Of a DNA stretch of 64,000 nt, positions 34,911 through 44,944 are shown one piece after another. Below the pieces are notes generated by a model. The model was given only the letters and a program-made list of their open reading frames with translations, did no database searches and was not told the DNA's origin. Numbering within the stretch: the stretch's first letter is position 1; each line of letters opens with the position of its first letter. The translations under genes and the position numbers were made by a program. Source of the DNA: Ornithodoros turicata (Eukaryota > Arthropoda > Arachnida > Ixodida > Argasidae); the NCBI RefSeq assembly GCF_037126465.1, contig NC_088202.1, positions 119,984,123-120,048,122 on the forward strand. Reading direction: 5' to 3'.

Positions 34911-36634
34911 GTCATTGTAGATGGTCTTGCGAAATTCTTCAACAACTGGGTCGATTATCTCGTTGGTACTGGGCGCGTCAACTAAGTATTCCAAAGTGTT
35001 CGAGATCCCAGAATGTGTACTTGCATGACCCCGACACTTGGACAACTTTGATCGCTTCTGTCGGATCCCTGAAGCGTCCACGAAACCACCTTTCTACAGA
35101 TGCTAAGCTGTCATCGAGCTTCTTTACAGACCAGTTTCGATTTCGCAGCGGTGGTATCCAGCCACCAGTATCCAGAGACGTCTATAGGTATTTGCTCGGA
35201 TCATCTGCGATGAGATTTTGATTGATGAATGCGCAGCTGCCGTATAAAAGGATCAGCGAACACATGAAGGTTCCGTGAGCATAGTTGGTCGAATTCGAGC
35301 GCTTCAATCTCCGCTCCCCTATCGGAACAAAGTGAAGAAGGGCAAGAGTCTCACCAGACTTCCAGGGAACTGCGTGTTCGCTCTGTGCCCGAAAGTGGAA
35401 ATGGCAAGCTCTTCGTGGCCTACTGTTGCACATCTGAGCTTTCAAGGCACATCTCGACGAATGAATCTTCATCAGCTACCGCCATCCAGTAGGATACGCA
35501 AAACCTTCTGGGAAGCTCCAGGAATACCTTGTGTTCGAACTCTTGCTGCTCGGAACATCACTACTGCGTTGTTGTTAGCCGTTGAGACATTTATGGGCAA
35601 AGACGCGGGCACAACGTGGGGTTGTTCAGGTCTCATATCAGTGCTCTGTTGAAGCGTTGAAACCATAGATTAGGCCTTATGTGCAGGGAGGTCCTTGGTT
35701 GTCGATACGTTTGTGGATTTAGAGGGACGGTCGAATCAGGAAACCCATCTATGAAACGATATCACTGTGTTCGCTAGCCGTCAAATCTACCTGGCTCAGT
35801 TTTTCGTTCGAAAACTGCTTAGATATTAAATGACAGAACTTTAAAGATCGGCGCTACTTCCACGGCAGGAGAGGCTCCTGCTGCGTGACATCGTCCGCTA
35901 AGCGGAGGAGTGAGAACGCGGCGCTCAGAGGAAGAAAAGCGCCTCGAACTCTATGTGACGCCAGCACGGCCGCGGTATTCTTTATCTCAAGGTCGCGCTC
36001 TGAATGGTTCTGAGGAAGTGACGTTTTCTCGTTGTTTAGGTAAACTAGCTTCCGGCATACCCCTGCTCTTGTCGTTCCGTCGATACCGTGGTCAGTGGTC
36101 CAGCAGGAATAAAATGACACTGTAGTTTCGACCCTTCCCTTTAAGAGTCTTGCAGCGTAACGTTGTACGATACCACGTACTTCGCAAGTTAGTCTGGACG
36201 CCGATCGGCACATTTCTGCTCCATGATATTTCTTTCCGATGGAAAACAACAACCGGATTTCTTGCAGTTCACGTCTTCCCTAAATGTTGCCGCAAAGAAC
36301 GCAGATGAATGTCCTCATTTCAGTGTTGACAGATCGAGTGACAGCCGCAAGCCATCGTAACGAAAATTCTTGCAGTTGTGTGGAGTCCGTCCCATATCAT
36401 CCCAGGGAGGCTCCCTAAACTCAATTGCTCTCTGTAGGAAGATTAGTAACAGGCGAAGCACCTGAGAATCAGCTTCAGACTCTGGAACCATATGCCCTGT
36501 ACTGCGTCGATGAATCTAAAGCTCAAGGACGTGGGCAGCAAATCTCTTGAAATTCCGCGTTTTCTCTGTCAGGGTATCAGACAACGGGTGGCGAATCGCC
36601 CACCTCATCATCATCATCTAACGTATATGTGTGT
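34911..36634. other. No gene seen
   Basis: Open frames at 34793-35221, 35275-35652 and 35854-36252 overlap opposite-strand frames and lack motifs. The stretch near 36108-36137 (AATGACACTGTAGTTTCG...CCCTTTAAG) resembles the right end of the element at 40079-41405, so part of a MITE may be present. Confidence 0.35.
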
Positions 36635-36999
36635 GTATCATACAGTGATGGCCACTAACTACTTCTACACTAGTTTAACTATAACTACTAACTACTTTGC
36701 GATTGAGTAGTTTAACTAGTAGTTCAACTACTTTTCAGGGGAGTAGTTAAAACTACTTATTTAACTACTGCAATGTAGTTTAACTACATCTATAACTACT
36801 TAACGCTGTCCATCAACACCAATCCCTTGTAGTGTTCTTGGACACCTAAATATGAATCACAAGCAATGATAAACTTTGGCTCAAGCCATTGCTACGATCG
36901 TCAAATACAAAGCTTGCGGCGAAATTCTTTCTGTGCCTACGCGATAAACCAAATTGCAGAATTATTTCACAGCAAACGAGGCTTCACTAGACAAGCAAT

Positions 37000-39050
37000 A
37001 TTTATTTATTTATTCACATACCCCAAAGGTCATACCCTGGGGGACACTAGATGATACGTGACAAAAGGACGAGGAATGGTTGTTCACGAAAGTGGACTGG
37101 AGGAGATCAGTTAAGAACATATGAATCCAGGAGAGAACATGTTCATCAAGGCCTAGTTGTGAGAGTTTTACCATTAATCTAGCGTGCGGTACAGAATCAA
37201 AGGCTTTAGCAAAGTCCAGGAACACGGCATCTGTTTGAGTAGAACTGTCCATATTTGAGTGGAGGTCGTGGATAAAACCAGCTAGTTGTGTTTCACACGA
37301 GAAATTTTTACGGAAGCCATGCTGGCAGGGGGGAAAGTAAGCATTTGACTCTAGGAAGTTGATTACCTGCGAATATATAATGTGTTCTATGATTTTGCAG
37401 GGGAGCTGGTAATGGAGATTGGTCTATAGTTCAGCGGTGAATGAGAGACACCACTTTTATGCACTGGTATTATCATTCCCCGACGCCAGTCTTCTGACCG
37501 AACTGAACTATTAAGTAGGAAGGGAGTTGCCTCAGCCGCACAGCAGCACAGCAGAAGCCGCAGATATTTCGAACAGAGACTGTTCTGGGCACCGTCCTCA
37601 TCATTGGCATGGTATTTAAAGGGTTAGGTGTGACGTGTTTAAAGGTTCATGCGAATTGTCCCTTCAAACCATGCCAATGATGAGGACGGTGCCCAGAAGA
37701 AGAACAGTCTCTGTTCGAAATATCGGCGGCTTCTGTCCTGAGGCAATTCCCTTCCTACATCTCTACCGATTCGCTGGATTTCTACCCGTCTAAGTGATTG
37801 TTGGAATATTGCAGCAAGAAATCTGCTCGAGTGAGCCTTTGTGTTTTTAAGAATTTTGCTGTTTATTCCATCGAAACCAGCAGAGGAGGAATCCTTGATG
37901 GAAGAGATAATCTTTTCAATGTCAGCAGGAGATATCGCTATCGGTGACTGGCTATTGAAGACGGATGAGTGGATGATGGATGACTGGCAGGGGAGTTGTG
38001 TCTTCGTTGGTGAACACGCTTGCAAATGCGTTATTGAAGATAGGAGAACATTGGTTATCTCTAACAAAATTACCATCACGATCTTTCAGTTGGATGTTTA
38101 CCGATGGAGATTTTGGGTTTATAACTTTGTAGAATGCTTTGGGGTTGCGCTTCAAGAGGTTAACGAGGCCCTCGCTATAGAACATGCGTTTCGAAGAAGT
38201 CACCAATGATTTGTATTTCCGAGCAGTGATGATGCAGACTTAGAGCGCTTAGCAAGCCTGTATACAGACGTTTCTTTTTACGGGCGAGCAGTTTGATTTC
38301 ATGATTGTACCATGGAGCATGACAATGTGTCTTGATGAGAATGTAGGGTATATAGGCTTCAATAAGTGCATTAATCTTGGATTTGTATAAATACCAGTTT
38401 TCCTCGACTGTCCGTGCTTCAAAATTAGCGAGAAAGTTAGTCAAGTAATTGGATAATTCAGAATTTATTTGGTCGTAGTTACCCTTATCGGATAATCTTA
38501 TGCGTTTGCACGAGGAACGATGGGGCACGCTGGGGACAGATATTGTAAAGTGTAGTACTTTGTCGTCACTCAAGGCGCGTGGAGAAAATACAGAACCTAC
38601 TATATCTGGGTCGTTAGTGAGGATTAGGTCTAGGATGTTTGATGAGGTGGGAGTTACACGGGTGGGTTCATGAACCACCTGATGAAGGTCAAACACATGA
38701 CACAAATCAATGAAAGAACGTTCTTCACTGCCAGAGGCTGAGGTGGATCTCCAATTAATTGAGGGGTAGTTGAAATCACCAAGAAGAATAACCTTTGAAT
38801 TTGGGAATTTGTGAAATATATGATGTAGTGATTTGTGTAATTCTGGGATGAATGTATCACAGCGATAGAAGGTAAAGCCAGGACACTCTGGTAACAGCTC
38901 ACTGTCTCTTATATCTGGCAATAACAAAGTTTCAGTAAGTGCAACAGGGTCACATTCACAGGATTGCGACAAACTACACAAATCCTTACGCTTTGGAATC
39001 AAACTGCGGACGTTACAAAAAACAACAGATAAAGCATGTGCGGTAGCACA
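37000..39050 (-). pseudogene. CR1-like LINE nested in the hAT-like element
   Basis: On the minus strand, from about 39050 down, the reading starts FCNVRSLIPKRKDLCSL and continues with LTETLLLP, LLGDFNYPSINW and SNILDLILTND, which are landmarks of the apurinic endonuclease that nicks target DNA. Part of that domain (around the active-site middle) is deleted. The linker has PKAFYKVINPKS and GFDGINSKILKN. After a foldback insertion, the RT fingers appear as TDAVFLDFAKAFDSVPH and SVPQG (37250-37040). The RT catalytic FADD block is missing: the reading jumps into a 3' end with AATAAATAAATAAAT (37003-37017). No RNase H is seen, which fits CR1/Jockey-type LINEs. The copy is broken and internally deleted. 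Confidence 0.8.
37515..37758. repeat. Foldback repeat interrupting the CR1-like LINE
   Basis: The outer ends GTAGGAAGGGAGTTGCCTCAG-like (37515) and its complement (ending 37758) begin about 100-base inverted arms. Inner shared words are TTCGAACAGAGACTGTTCT and CCGTCCTCATCATTGGCATG. The left arm has an extra 16-base stretch. The interruption falls between the LINE linker and its RT, so it inserted after the LINE did. The arm core matches the tandem array at 8.4-8.9 kb. Confidence 0.75.
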
Positions 39051-39438
39051 GTGGTGGGAAACAGAACAGATCAGCTATGGTGTACGTTCAACAACCTGTT
39101 CTAAACATTGTTTTAAAGCAACCTGTTTTAAAGCATTAAAAGTGAAGATTTAGTACACGTGCACGACACAATTGCTCTGCACCTCCGTTCTCATCAAACA
39201 AGTAGCTCAAGGTAAAAGTCGGAAGCACAATCGTGCCGTAAAGGTTGCGGCAAAATCGGAAGTAGTTGGCGCCTTCAGTAACCTAACTACTGTAGTTCAC
39301 TACTTAAAATAGTAGTTTAACTAGTAGTTGCCACTACATTTCTGCAAGTAGTTGATAACTACTTTTTAACTACAATCAGGTAGTCTAACTAGTAGTTTAA
39401 CTACATGTAGTTAACTACTGGCCATCACTGGTATCATA

Positions 39439-40078
39439 TATACAACTGCCTCAATGCCAACCTCGTCTGTAGACCAGATCGCTGGAAAATAAAAAAGTGA
39501 GTGAAGTGCTGCAAAACTAATCGTTCCCGATTTCCAAACTGATTTTTTTAGGATCTCTACGGCTGCCAGACAGCTTTCGTTGGCGAGATCCACACCTTTA
39601 ATAGCCCGTTCGTCCTTGCCCTTGAGCCTTGACAAGCGAACGTATGTATTGGAACCTCACGACATTTGACAGAGTATCGCAGCTTGCGAGTTGATCCCAG
39701 AAAGTATGCCATGCTGATAATTGACCGGAGAAGGGTTCTATATACGTAGCTTTGGTAAACTCACTGGATGCCGTGTAACCAAATACTCTGGAAATTAATT
39801 TGGGATACCTCTGGAGTCCAGTCGGAAGAGACTGTTTATTGCGGTTATGATGACTGAACGCATTCGAAACTTATAGCATGCAGGTGATGTCAGAGAGATT
39901 ATGTTTGGGACCCGCTCCTGCTTTCCCTCGCTTCACCCGGTTTCCCAACATAGTACAGGGCTGCGCTGGACGCAAAGCGTTGTACACAGAGTCAAATTTC
40001 AGAGCTCCACCTTATGAAGGCACTGCACTGGTAGTGGCTCCATCCGATTGCTTTATCTTGCTCGCTCGTACTAGTCCC
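39439..40078. other. No gene seen
   Basis: No coding or RNA feature recognised. Confidence 0.35.
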
Positions 40079-41405
40079 TTAAAGGGACTATCTTTCTTCC
40101 TTTACCCTCATGTTCGGCGAATTACAGAGGGGAGTGGTATATACGTAGCATAATCATGTGTTTAGTACATTGGTAAGTTGGTCATTGACTTTTGACAATC
40201 GCACCCGGAAAGGTTAGTATGTGAGACCGATACGGTACACTCTGAAAAAAAAAAAAAAGTATGATCTTCTACCCATTTCGGTAGAGCTGCATTGCAACCA
40301 CATTTCTACTCCAACAGTTTTACCCTTTGGGTATAACTGCACAGTAGGAACAAACTACAGAGTAGAAGCTGTCGTTCTACCAGCTTGGGTAGGAAATTCT
40401 ACCATTTTCTCTGAGAGCAAACGTGAGAGAGAGGAGCAAGGGAAAGGGACGCCGCCGCTTACACCCGCGGGGGAGAAGTCGCGTGTGGATTGGCACGAAA
40501 TGGTAGAAGTACTGTCCTGCTGCAACTTTGGGTAGGAAATTCTACCGTTTTTTTCTTAGAGTGCAACGTTCGGCATGGTTCACAGTCTATATTTGGCCAA
40601 GTCTCCCTTTAGAAAAAAAAAAAAACAGCGTACTTATTAAATAAACGGGTTCTAAAAGATTCGCACTCCCTCTGCAGCTGAGCCAGAATGACGTAAGCCG
40701 GGCACACGAGTGGGAGCGCAGCGCGGGTGGTTATCTCGATGTCGTCTGCTTCGCGTTCGTACCGCGAGATACTAAGTTAAAATACCTCGGTAAATACGCC
40801 GACTTTCGCTTACCAGTGTGGGTGCTGACATGACCATGTTCCGTGGAATACGGTGTTACGCTCCTGGCTGTACAAACACGTACGATGATCTCAGTGCTCT
40901 TTGCGCACGCATTGCATCCTGGGCGCTTGCTGAGCGGGGGAACGAAGAATAATCCTTCACATTTCGCTTTCGCTGACCTTGACACGTCGTGGACAATGGA
41001 CCGGTACGGGAGAAATCGGAACAGTTTGGAGGCCACCCGTTTCTTTGGTATTAGTAAACTCCCACAGTTCAAAGCGACGCTATGCACTCTGGGATTTGCT
41101 GAACTCGTCTATTCACGAGCCGATCTCATACCTCTCCACGACCTGCGGACGCCATTACTCCCGCTCGGCGGCCAGACGCCAAAGTCTTTCGGCCGCTCCC
41201 TGATTGGCCTTGTTCAAGTAACGTCTCCAGACAGGGAATTTCGGTATGCTCTCAACATCCGTCATGCCATGTATTACATCAATTGCACAGAAACAACTTC
41301 ACTAATTCGCGTCGGATTGTCGGCGTGATTGTCGGTGATGAAGGAGGAGTAAAAATGGCACTGTAGTTTCGGAATCGACCGCTACGGATGTGATAGTCCC
41401 TTTAA
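40079..41405. mobile_element. DNA element with 14-bp inverted tips, TA-type target
   Basis: The sequence TTAAAGGGACTATC at 40079-40092 is the exact reverse complement of GATAGTCCCTTTAA at 41392-41405. If the outer TTA/TAA contains a duplicated TA, the tips are AAGGGACTATC and the element fits Tc1/mariner-type TA targeting. No transposase motif was found in the 161-codon frame inside (40843-41328). Just left of 40079 the sequence CTAGTCCCTT is a mirror of the tip, so another copy may abut it. A separate MITE is nested inside. Confidence 0.55.
40238..40563. mobile_element. MITE with CACTCT tips and GGTAGAA motifs
   Basis: The left tip is CACTCTGAAAAAAAAAAA, and the right tip reversed is CACTCTAAGAAAAAAACGG. 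GGGTAGGAAATTCTACC recurs inside (around 40385-40405 and 40529-40546). CACT tips are compatible with the CACTA/CMC group, but no clear target duplication is visible. There is no open frame of note. Confidence 0.5.
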
Positions 41406-41530
41406 CAAAAGTTTCAGAGTGCCGGGGTTGAGATTAGGACCAGGTGCAAAGAGTTCATTCAATGATTGATTGATTGATTTCCGAGTTCGTTGGAAGAGAT
41501 GCCAAAAATGCGGACTTTTGTGGTTTCCTC

Positions 41531-41768
41531 GTCTATAGTCAGTGACAACTTAAGTCCTACAACTGGGACTGCCCACTCATCCATGGAAGGCTCCTGCGAT
41601 TGGCTACCAGCCTTTGCACGACGCCCCCGCTTCGCGATGTAGTGCCGGCTCTCTCTCTCTCTCTCCCTGTCCCCACTTGGCCGCGCCGCACTACATTCGC
41701 GCGCGCTGAGCGATTCTTGTGCGAGGGCGAGGTCAAATGTATGACTTGTGTTGTCACTGACTATAGAC
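41531..41768. mobile_element. 238-bp MITE with 19-bp inverted tips
   Basis: The left tip GTCTATAGTCAGTGACAAC (41531) is matched by an inverted copy ending GTCACTGACTATAGAC at 41768. A TC microsatellite (41648-41664) lies within. A TA target duplication inside the tip (CTATAG) would fit a Tc1/mariner-derived MITE. Confidence 0.6.
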
Positions 41769-42980
41769 CTTTTACAGCGTGATCAGACATGTACTACAGT
41801 CCAGTGACTGGGTGACTCGACTTCTGGCATTATCGCTGCATGATCATTCTGAAGATATTGCCTGGTCGTTTGGTCATACTCTTGTAAGAGAATTGCGTCC
41901 TTACAAGCGCCAGACCGGTAATGGACCTATAAAAAAATCTGGTCGCTCTTTAATAGAACGGAACGCCGTACTGCGCTTTCCGAGTCAACGTGTGATGTTG
42001 GACGATGAGGTTTGCGTTGAACAAAAATATCACTGCATTCGGTTTCCGCTTTCACGTCTCTTTTGAACGATACCAGCGCCGCCTGTTGCGCCAAACAAGT
42101 CCTACGAATGAACACGTCAAAAGGCGCCGACCTATTTCGTCGTTCTTCCAAGGTGCGCTAGATGGGGGTAGCTTCTTGCATCGCACAGGCTTCGCACGGA
42201 GCCGTGTATTAAAAGCTGATTTCAATACAAGGGCCTGTCTTCACATGAGCTGTCAGCCTTTTCAAATGCTCCTAACACGCACGAGCAATCGCTGTATCAG
42301 TGTGAATGAAAAAGTAGGTGCGGTGCAATTTCGTCAAAAACGAAAAAAAAAAGAGGAGATTTTGCGGATCACTTAATATTTACCAAAAATTAACACTCAA
42401 CAAAAATTTTACGGAAATAACATACGTAGAGTACGTGTTACGTGAGCACGTGCCCTGCTTTAGGTTAATGCGTTTGTGCTGGTTCTGTCAGGGGCGTCGA
42501 AAGCCCTTCACGACGGGAGTTCGAAAGACAAATTCAATTACAACTTTCCCTAACCAAGGCTGCAATAGAACCACACGTGCTACTCACCGTGAAGGTTGAC
42601 TCCAAATGGGATAAAACAGCCAGTTAGTTTTCCCAGACCCCCTCCCTCCCGACAACCCAAAAAAGATTTGGGAGATACACCTTGAACTTTGTGAGATTAC
42701 GCAATATTTCGTCAAAGAGCATAAAAATCTATGGGAATAACCTGCATGTTGTGACGTCACAGCCCTCCGCTGAACTCGACGCACCTCCAGGGACGAAATT
42801 CGGGGGTAAGCCACTGTAAAACAGCTTCCTCTTACGGCATTCGGACAATTAGTTTGTGTTCCCCTTTTTAACCGTTAGAGCATATTTAAAGAAAGGCTAT
42901 GAGAGCAACGGTGATGCCGCTTCTGCAGCCCCATTGTACGACCATGTAACTGCTAGATAACTGACTGATTACCTAAATAG
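41769..42980. other. No gene seen
   Basis: Open frames up to 123 codons lack motifs. No repeat was recognised. Confidence 0.35.
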
Positions 42981-43095
42981 TAGAAGGGACAAACACATAC
43001 AAAGCCTCAATTTGCCTAAGAAATTAACGATGAAAGATGAAAGTGTTTGTCCCTTCTATGTTGTTCCAGCCTCAGAACATCAGTTCTTTCATGTT
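42981..43095. repeat. Inverted pair of SINE-A tails
   Basis: The minus-strand tail (42981-43036, with GAGGCTTTGTATGTGTTTGT when reversed) meets a plus-strand tail (43041-43095, with TTCCAGCCTCAGAACATCAG). The words TAGAAGGGACAAACA and TGTTTGTCCCTTCTA are exact inverses. No tRNA-like head remains. This is the same head-to-head layout as the copy at 14.7 kb. Confidence 0.7.
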
Positions 43096-43238
43096 CAACA
43101 GTTGCCGCCTGCGTCGATCCCGTCGTATAAATGTGTGTATGAGTGAGCAAAAATGTAAGAGTGAAAGGAGGATGAGTGAGAGAGGGTGGCTGGTTTGTCC
43201 CTTCAGATGACGCACCCTGGAAGTCGCTGAATAGGCGT

Positions 43239-43406
43239 GTTAGCTTAGCTCAATTGGCAGAGCCCTGGACCCGCAATCCAGAAGATGTGGGTTCGAGTCC
43301 TACAGCTGGTTAACCTTTTCAGTGACTTTCATCGTTAATTTCTTAGGCAAATTGAGGCTTTGTATGTGTTTGTCCCTTCTATGTTGTTCCAGCCTCAGAA
43401 CATCAG
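43239..43406 (+). repeat. SINE-A, tRNA-derived, full head
   Basis: Bases 43239-43311 fold as a tRNA: the acceptor strand GTTAGCT pairs with AGCTGGT, the A box is TAGCTCAATTGGCAGAGC, the anticodon stem is CTGGA/TCCAG and the T arm is GTGGGTTCGAGTCCTAC. Position 33 is C rather than the universal U, and a non-tRNA body follows (CTTTTCAGTGACTTTCATCG, then TTCCAGCCTCAGAACATCAG), so it is a SINE and not a working tRNA gene. Further copies are at 14.7 and 43.0 kb. A tRNA-derived SINE called Ruka is described in ixodid ticks; whether this is Ruka needs an alignment. Confidence 0.8.
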
Positions 43407-43973
43407 CTCTGCTCGGCATAGTCTCGCACAACCATGCAGGGGGTTACTTCTGCCCTCTTCAGCTTTCTTAATGCCTCCGGCCTCTGAGGCCCCTTGTGTG
43501 CGTGTGTCGTTTCTGTGTTTTATTTTACGTTTTTGTTTTCTTCTATTTTAAGGAATAACAAGTCGGCCTACGCCTGACTAACGTTTCCTCCCTTTCTTTT
43601 TGCAATAAACATAACCCCCCCACACACAAACACACACCTGTATGAATCAGCGCGGGGCCCCATAGTTGTCTATTCAAAGATTCACAACGTATGTGTCATT
43701 GTAAAAAAAAAAACGTGATAACTCGTTCCTGTCGTCCGTTACTCCAAACCTAGGATCATGTTTGTATGTTTGCAAGAAAATAGAGAAGAGGAGAAACGAC
43801 AGGACACGTCTCTCGACGTGTTCTGCTACTCCTTCCACAAATACTTAACTCCCCAAGCTCAGACACACACACACACACACACAATCCTACTGCTTCACTA
43901 CTTTTCAAGTGCTCTGCTCGCAAGTTCACTATTCACAAGTTCGATATTCACGATTCACATGTTCACTATCTAA
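43407..43973. other. No gene seen; AC microsatellite
   Basis: An AC microsatellite lies at 43862-43883. A C-rich/CA-rich stretch is at 43613-43640. Confidence 0.4.
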
Positions 43974-43986
43974 GACCACTATTCAC

Positions 43987-44144
43987 CCCCTTATGTAAAA
44001 GCCTGCGTCTGGGCACACGGAGGGGCGGCACGAACACACGACTGAACGAGTCGTGTGTTCGTGTCGTCCCTCTGTGTGCCCAGACTCAGGCTTTTACATA
44101 ATGGAGTTCTTCCACCAGCTTGCCTGCATATACGCCATCTTGTC
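43987..44144 (+). repeat. Snapback retroposon, family S, copy 1
   Basis: Arms 43993-44043 and 44049-44099 are inverted copies of 51 bases with about four mismatches and a loop of only 5 bases. To the right follows a unique segment, ATGGAGTTCTTCCACCAGCT and on, that is clearly related to the segment after the hairpin at 46.06 kb. A near-duplicate, GACCACTATTCAC and GACCACTATATTCAC, flanks the unit (43974-43986 and 44145-44159) and may be its target duplication. Confidence 0.7.
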
Positions 44145-44159
44145 GACCACTATATTCAC

Positions 44160-44499
44160 TATGGTCGCACCGCGAAGTAAGTACTCTGGCGGGGGGGGGG
44201 AGGGGGGGGGGATATGCTTATTAAGAACAAAAAAGAAAGGAAAGGTAAGCCAGATGGATGTTGGCTGGCTATTCAAAAAAAAGTGAAAGGGGGAAGACAA
44301 AAAAGGCAAAGGGAAGAAGAAAGCAAAAAAAAAAACAAAAAAAAAAGAAGGAAGGCAAAGGAAAAGAAAAATGAATAACATAAAACTAAAGCTGAAGAAT
44401 CACACTCTCTGGCGGGGTACTATGATGTATGCAGAACTGGTATAGAGATAAGAAGGAAGAAGAGAAAGAAAAAATACACAGAGAACGTGAACAGTGAAC
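44160..44499. other. Low-complexity G and A/G tract
   Basis: A G-run lies at 44191-44211 and A-rich purine tracts continue to about 44350. No gene is visible. Confidence 0.5.
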
Positions 44500-44700
44500 A
44501 TGTGCACAACTGAAGGCATTACGCCTTTAAAACTGAATCCAAAAGAACAAAATGTATCCTCGGTGTTTGACCCGAAATGCGCGCAATATAATGAATATGG
44601 TCAATGAAATGGAGCAGCGGGAGTTGAACCCGCTCCCAACGGATATGTGTTCCGAAAATCCTCCCGTTACACCTCACTGGCAAGCTGTTGGTACCTTTTC
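44500..44700 (-). repeat. SINE-C-like, tRNA-derived
   Basis: On the minus strand a T arm folds perfectly (GCGGGTTCAACTCCCGC; its B box lies at 44619-44631), preceded by an A-box-like GTGAGGTGTAACGGGAGG. The 5' acceptor strand that should pair with TGCTCCA is missing, so it is not a working tRNA gene. A non-tRNA body with GGGTCAAACACCGAGG follows toward 44500. Only one copy is in the window, so the boundaries are uncertain. Confidence 0.55.
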
Positions 44701-44944
44701 GACTGCCTCGTTTCATTGATCTGATTGCTTTGGGCGAAATTCAGGCTATGTGTTTGTCATCCTCTGTGTTTCTTCGCCTCACCTTCTACTGCGATAATGA
44801 GTATCGTGTGCGGATACATATTTTACAAATTGCAAGATGCATTTTTGGGGTTAGTGCCTCTTCGCTCTTTTGACCCGGGGCGCCGAGCCCCAGGTTAGTG
44901 TCAGTCTCTTAGCGGGACTTCCCGGGGGAGGCGCCCCCCCCCCC

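Larger units (their letters stand above)
36643..39430. mobile_element. hAT-like non-autonomous element with TAGTTTAACTA motif arrays
   Basis: A perfect 8-bp target duplication GTATCATA lies at 36635-36642 and 39431-39438. The tips are CAGTGATGGCCACTAACTAC on the left and, reversed, CAGTGATGGCCAGTAGTTAA on the right. Each end is packed with TAGTTTAACTA / AGTAGTTAAACTA words (36655-36810 and 39285-39410). Without the nested LINE the element is under 1 kb and has no transposase. The 8-bp duplication and CAG tips place it with hAT. Confidence 0.88.

Noticed and set aside
43239..43311. Functional tRNA gene
   Set aside because: The fold is good but position 33 is C, no terminator T-run follows closely, and the body after it is shared with other SINE copies.
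44609..44700. Functional tRNA gene on the minus strand
   Set aside because: The T arm is perfect but the 5' acceptor strand does not pair with the 3' one.
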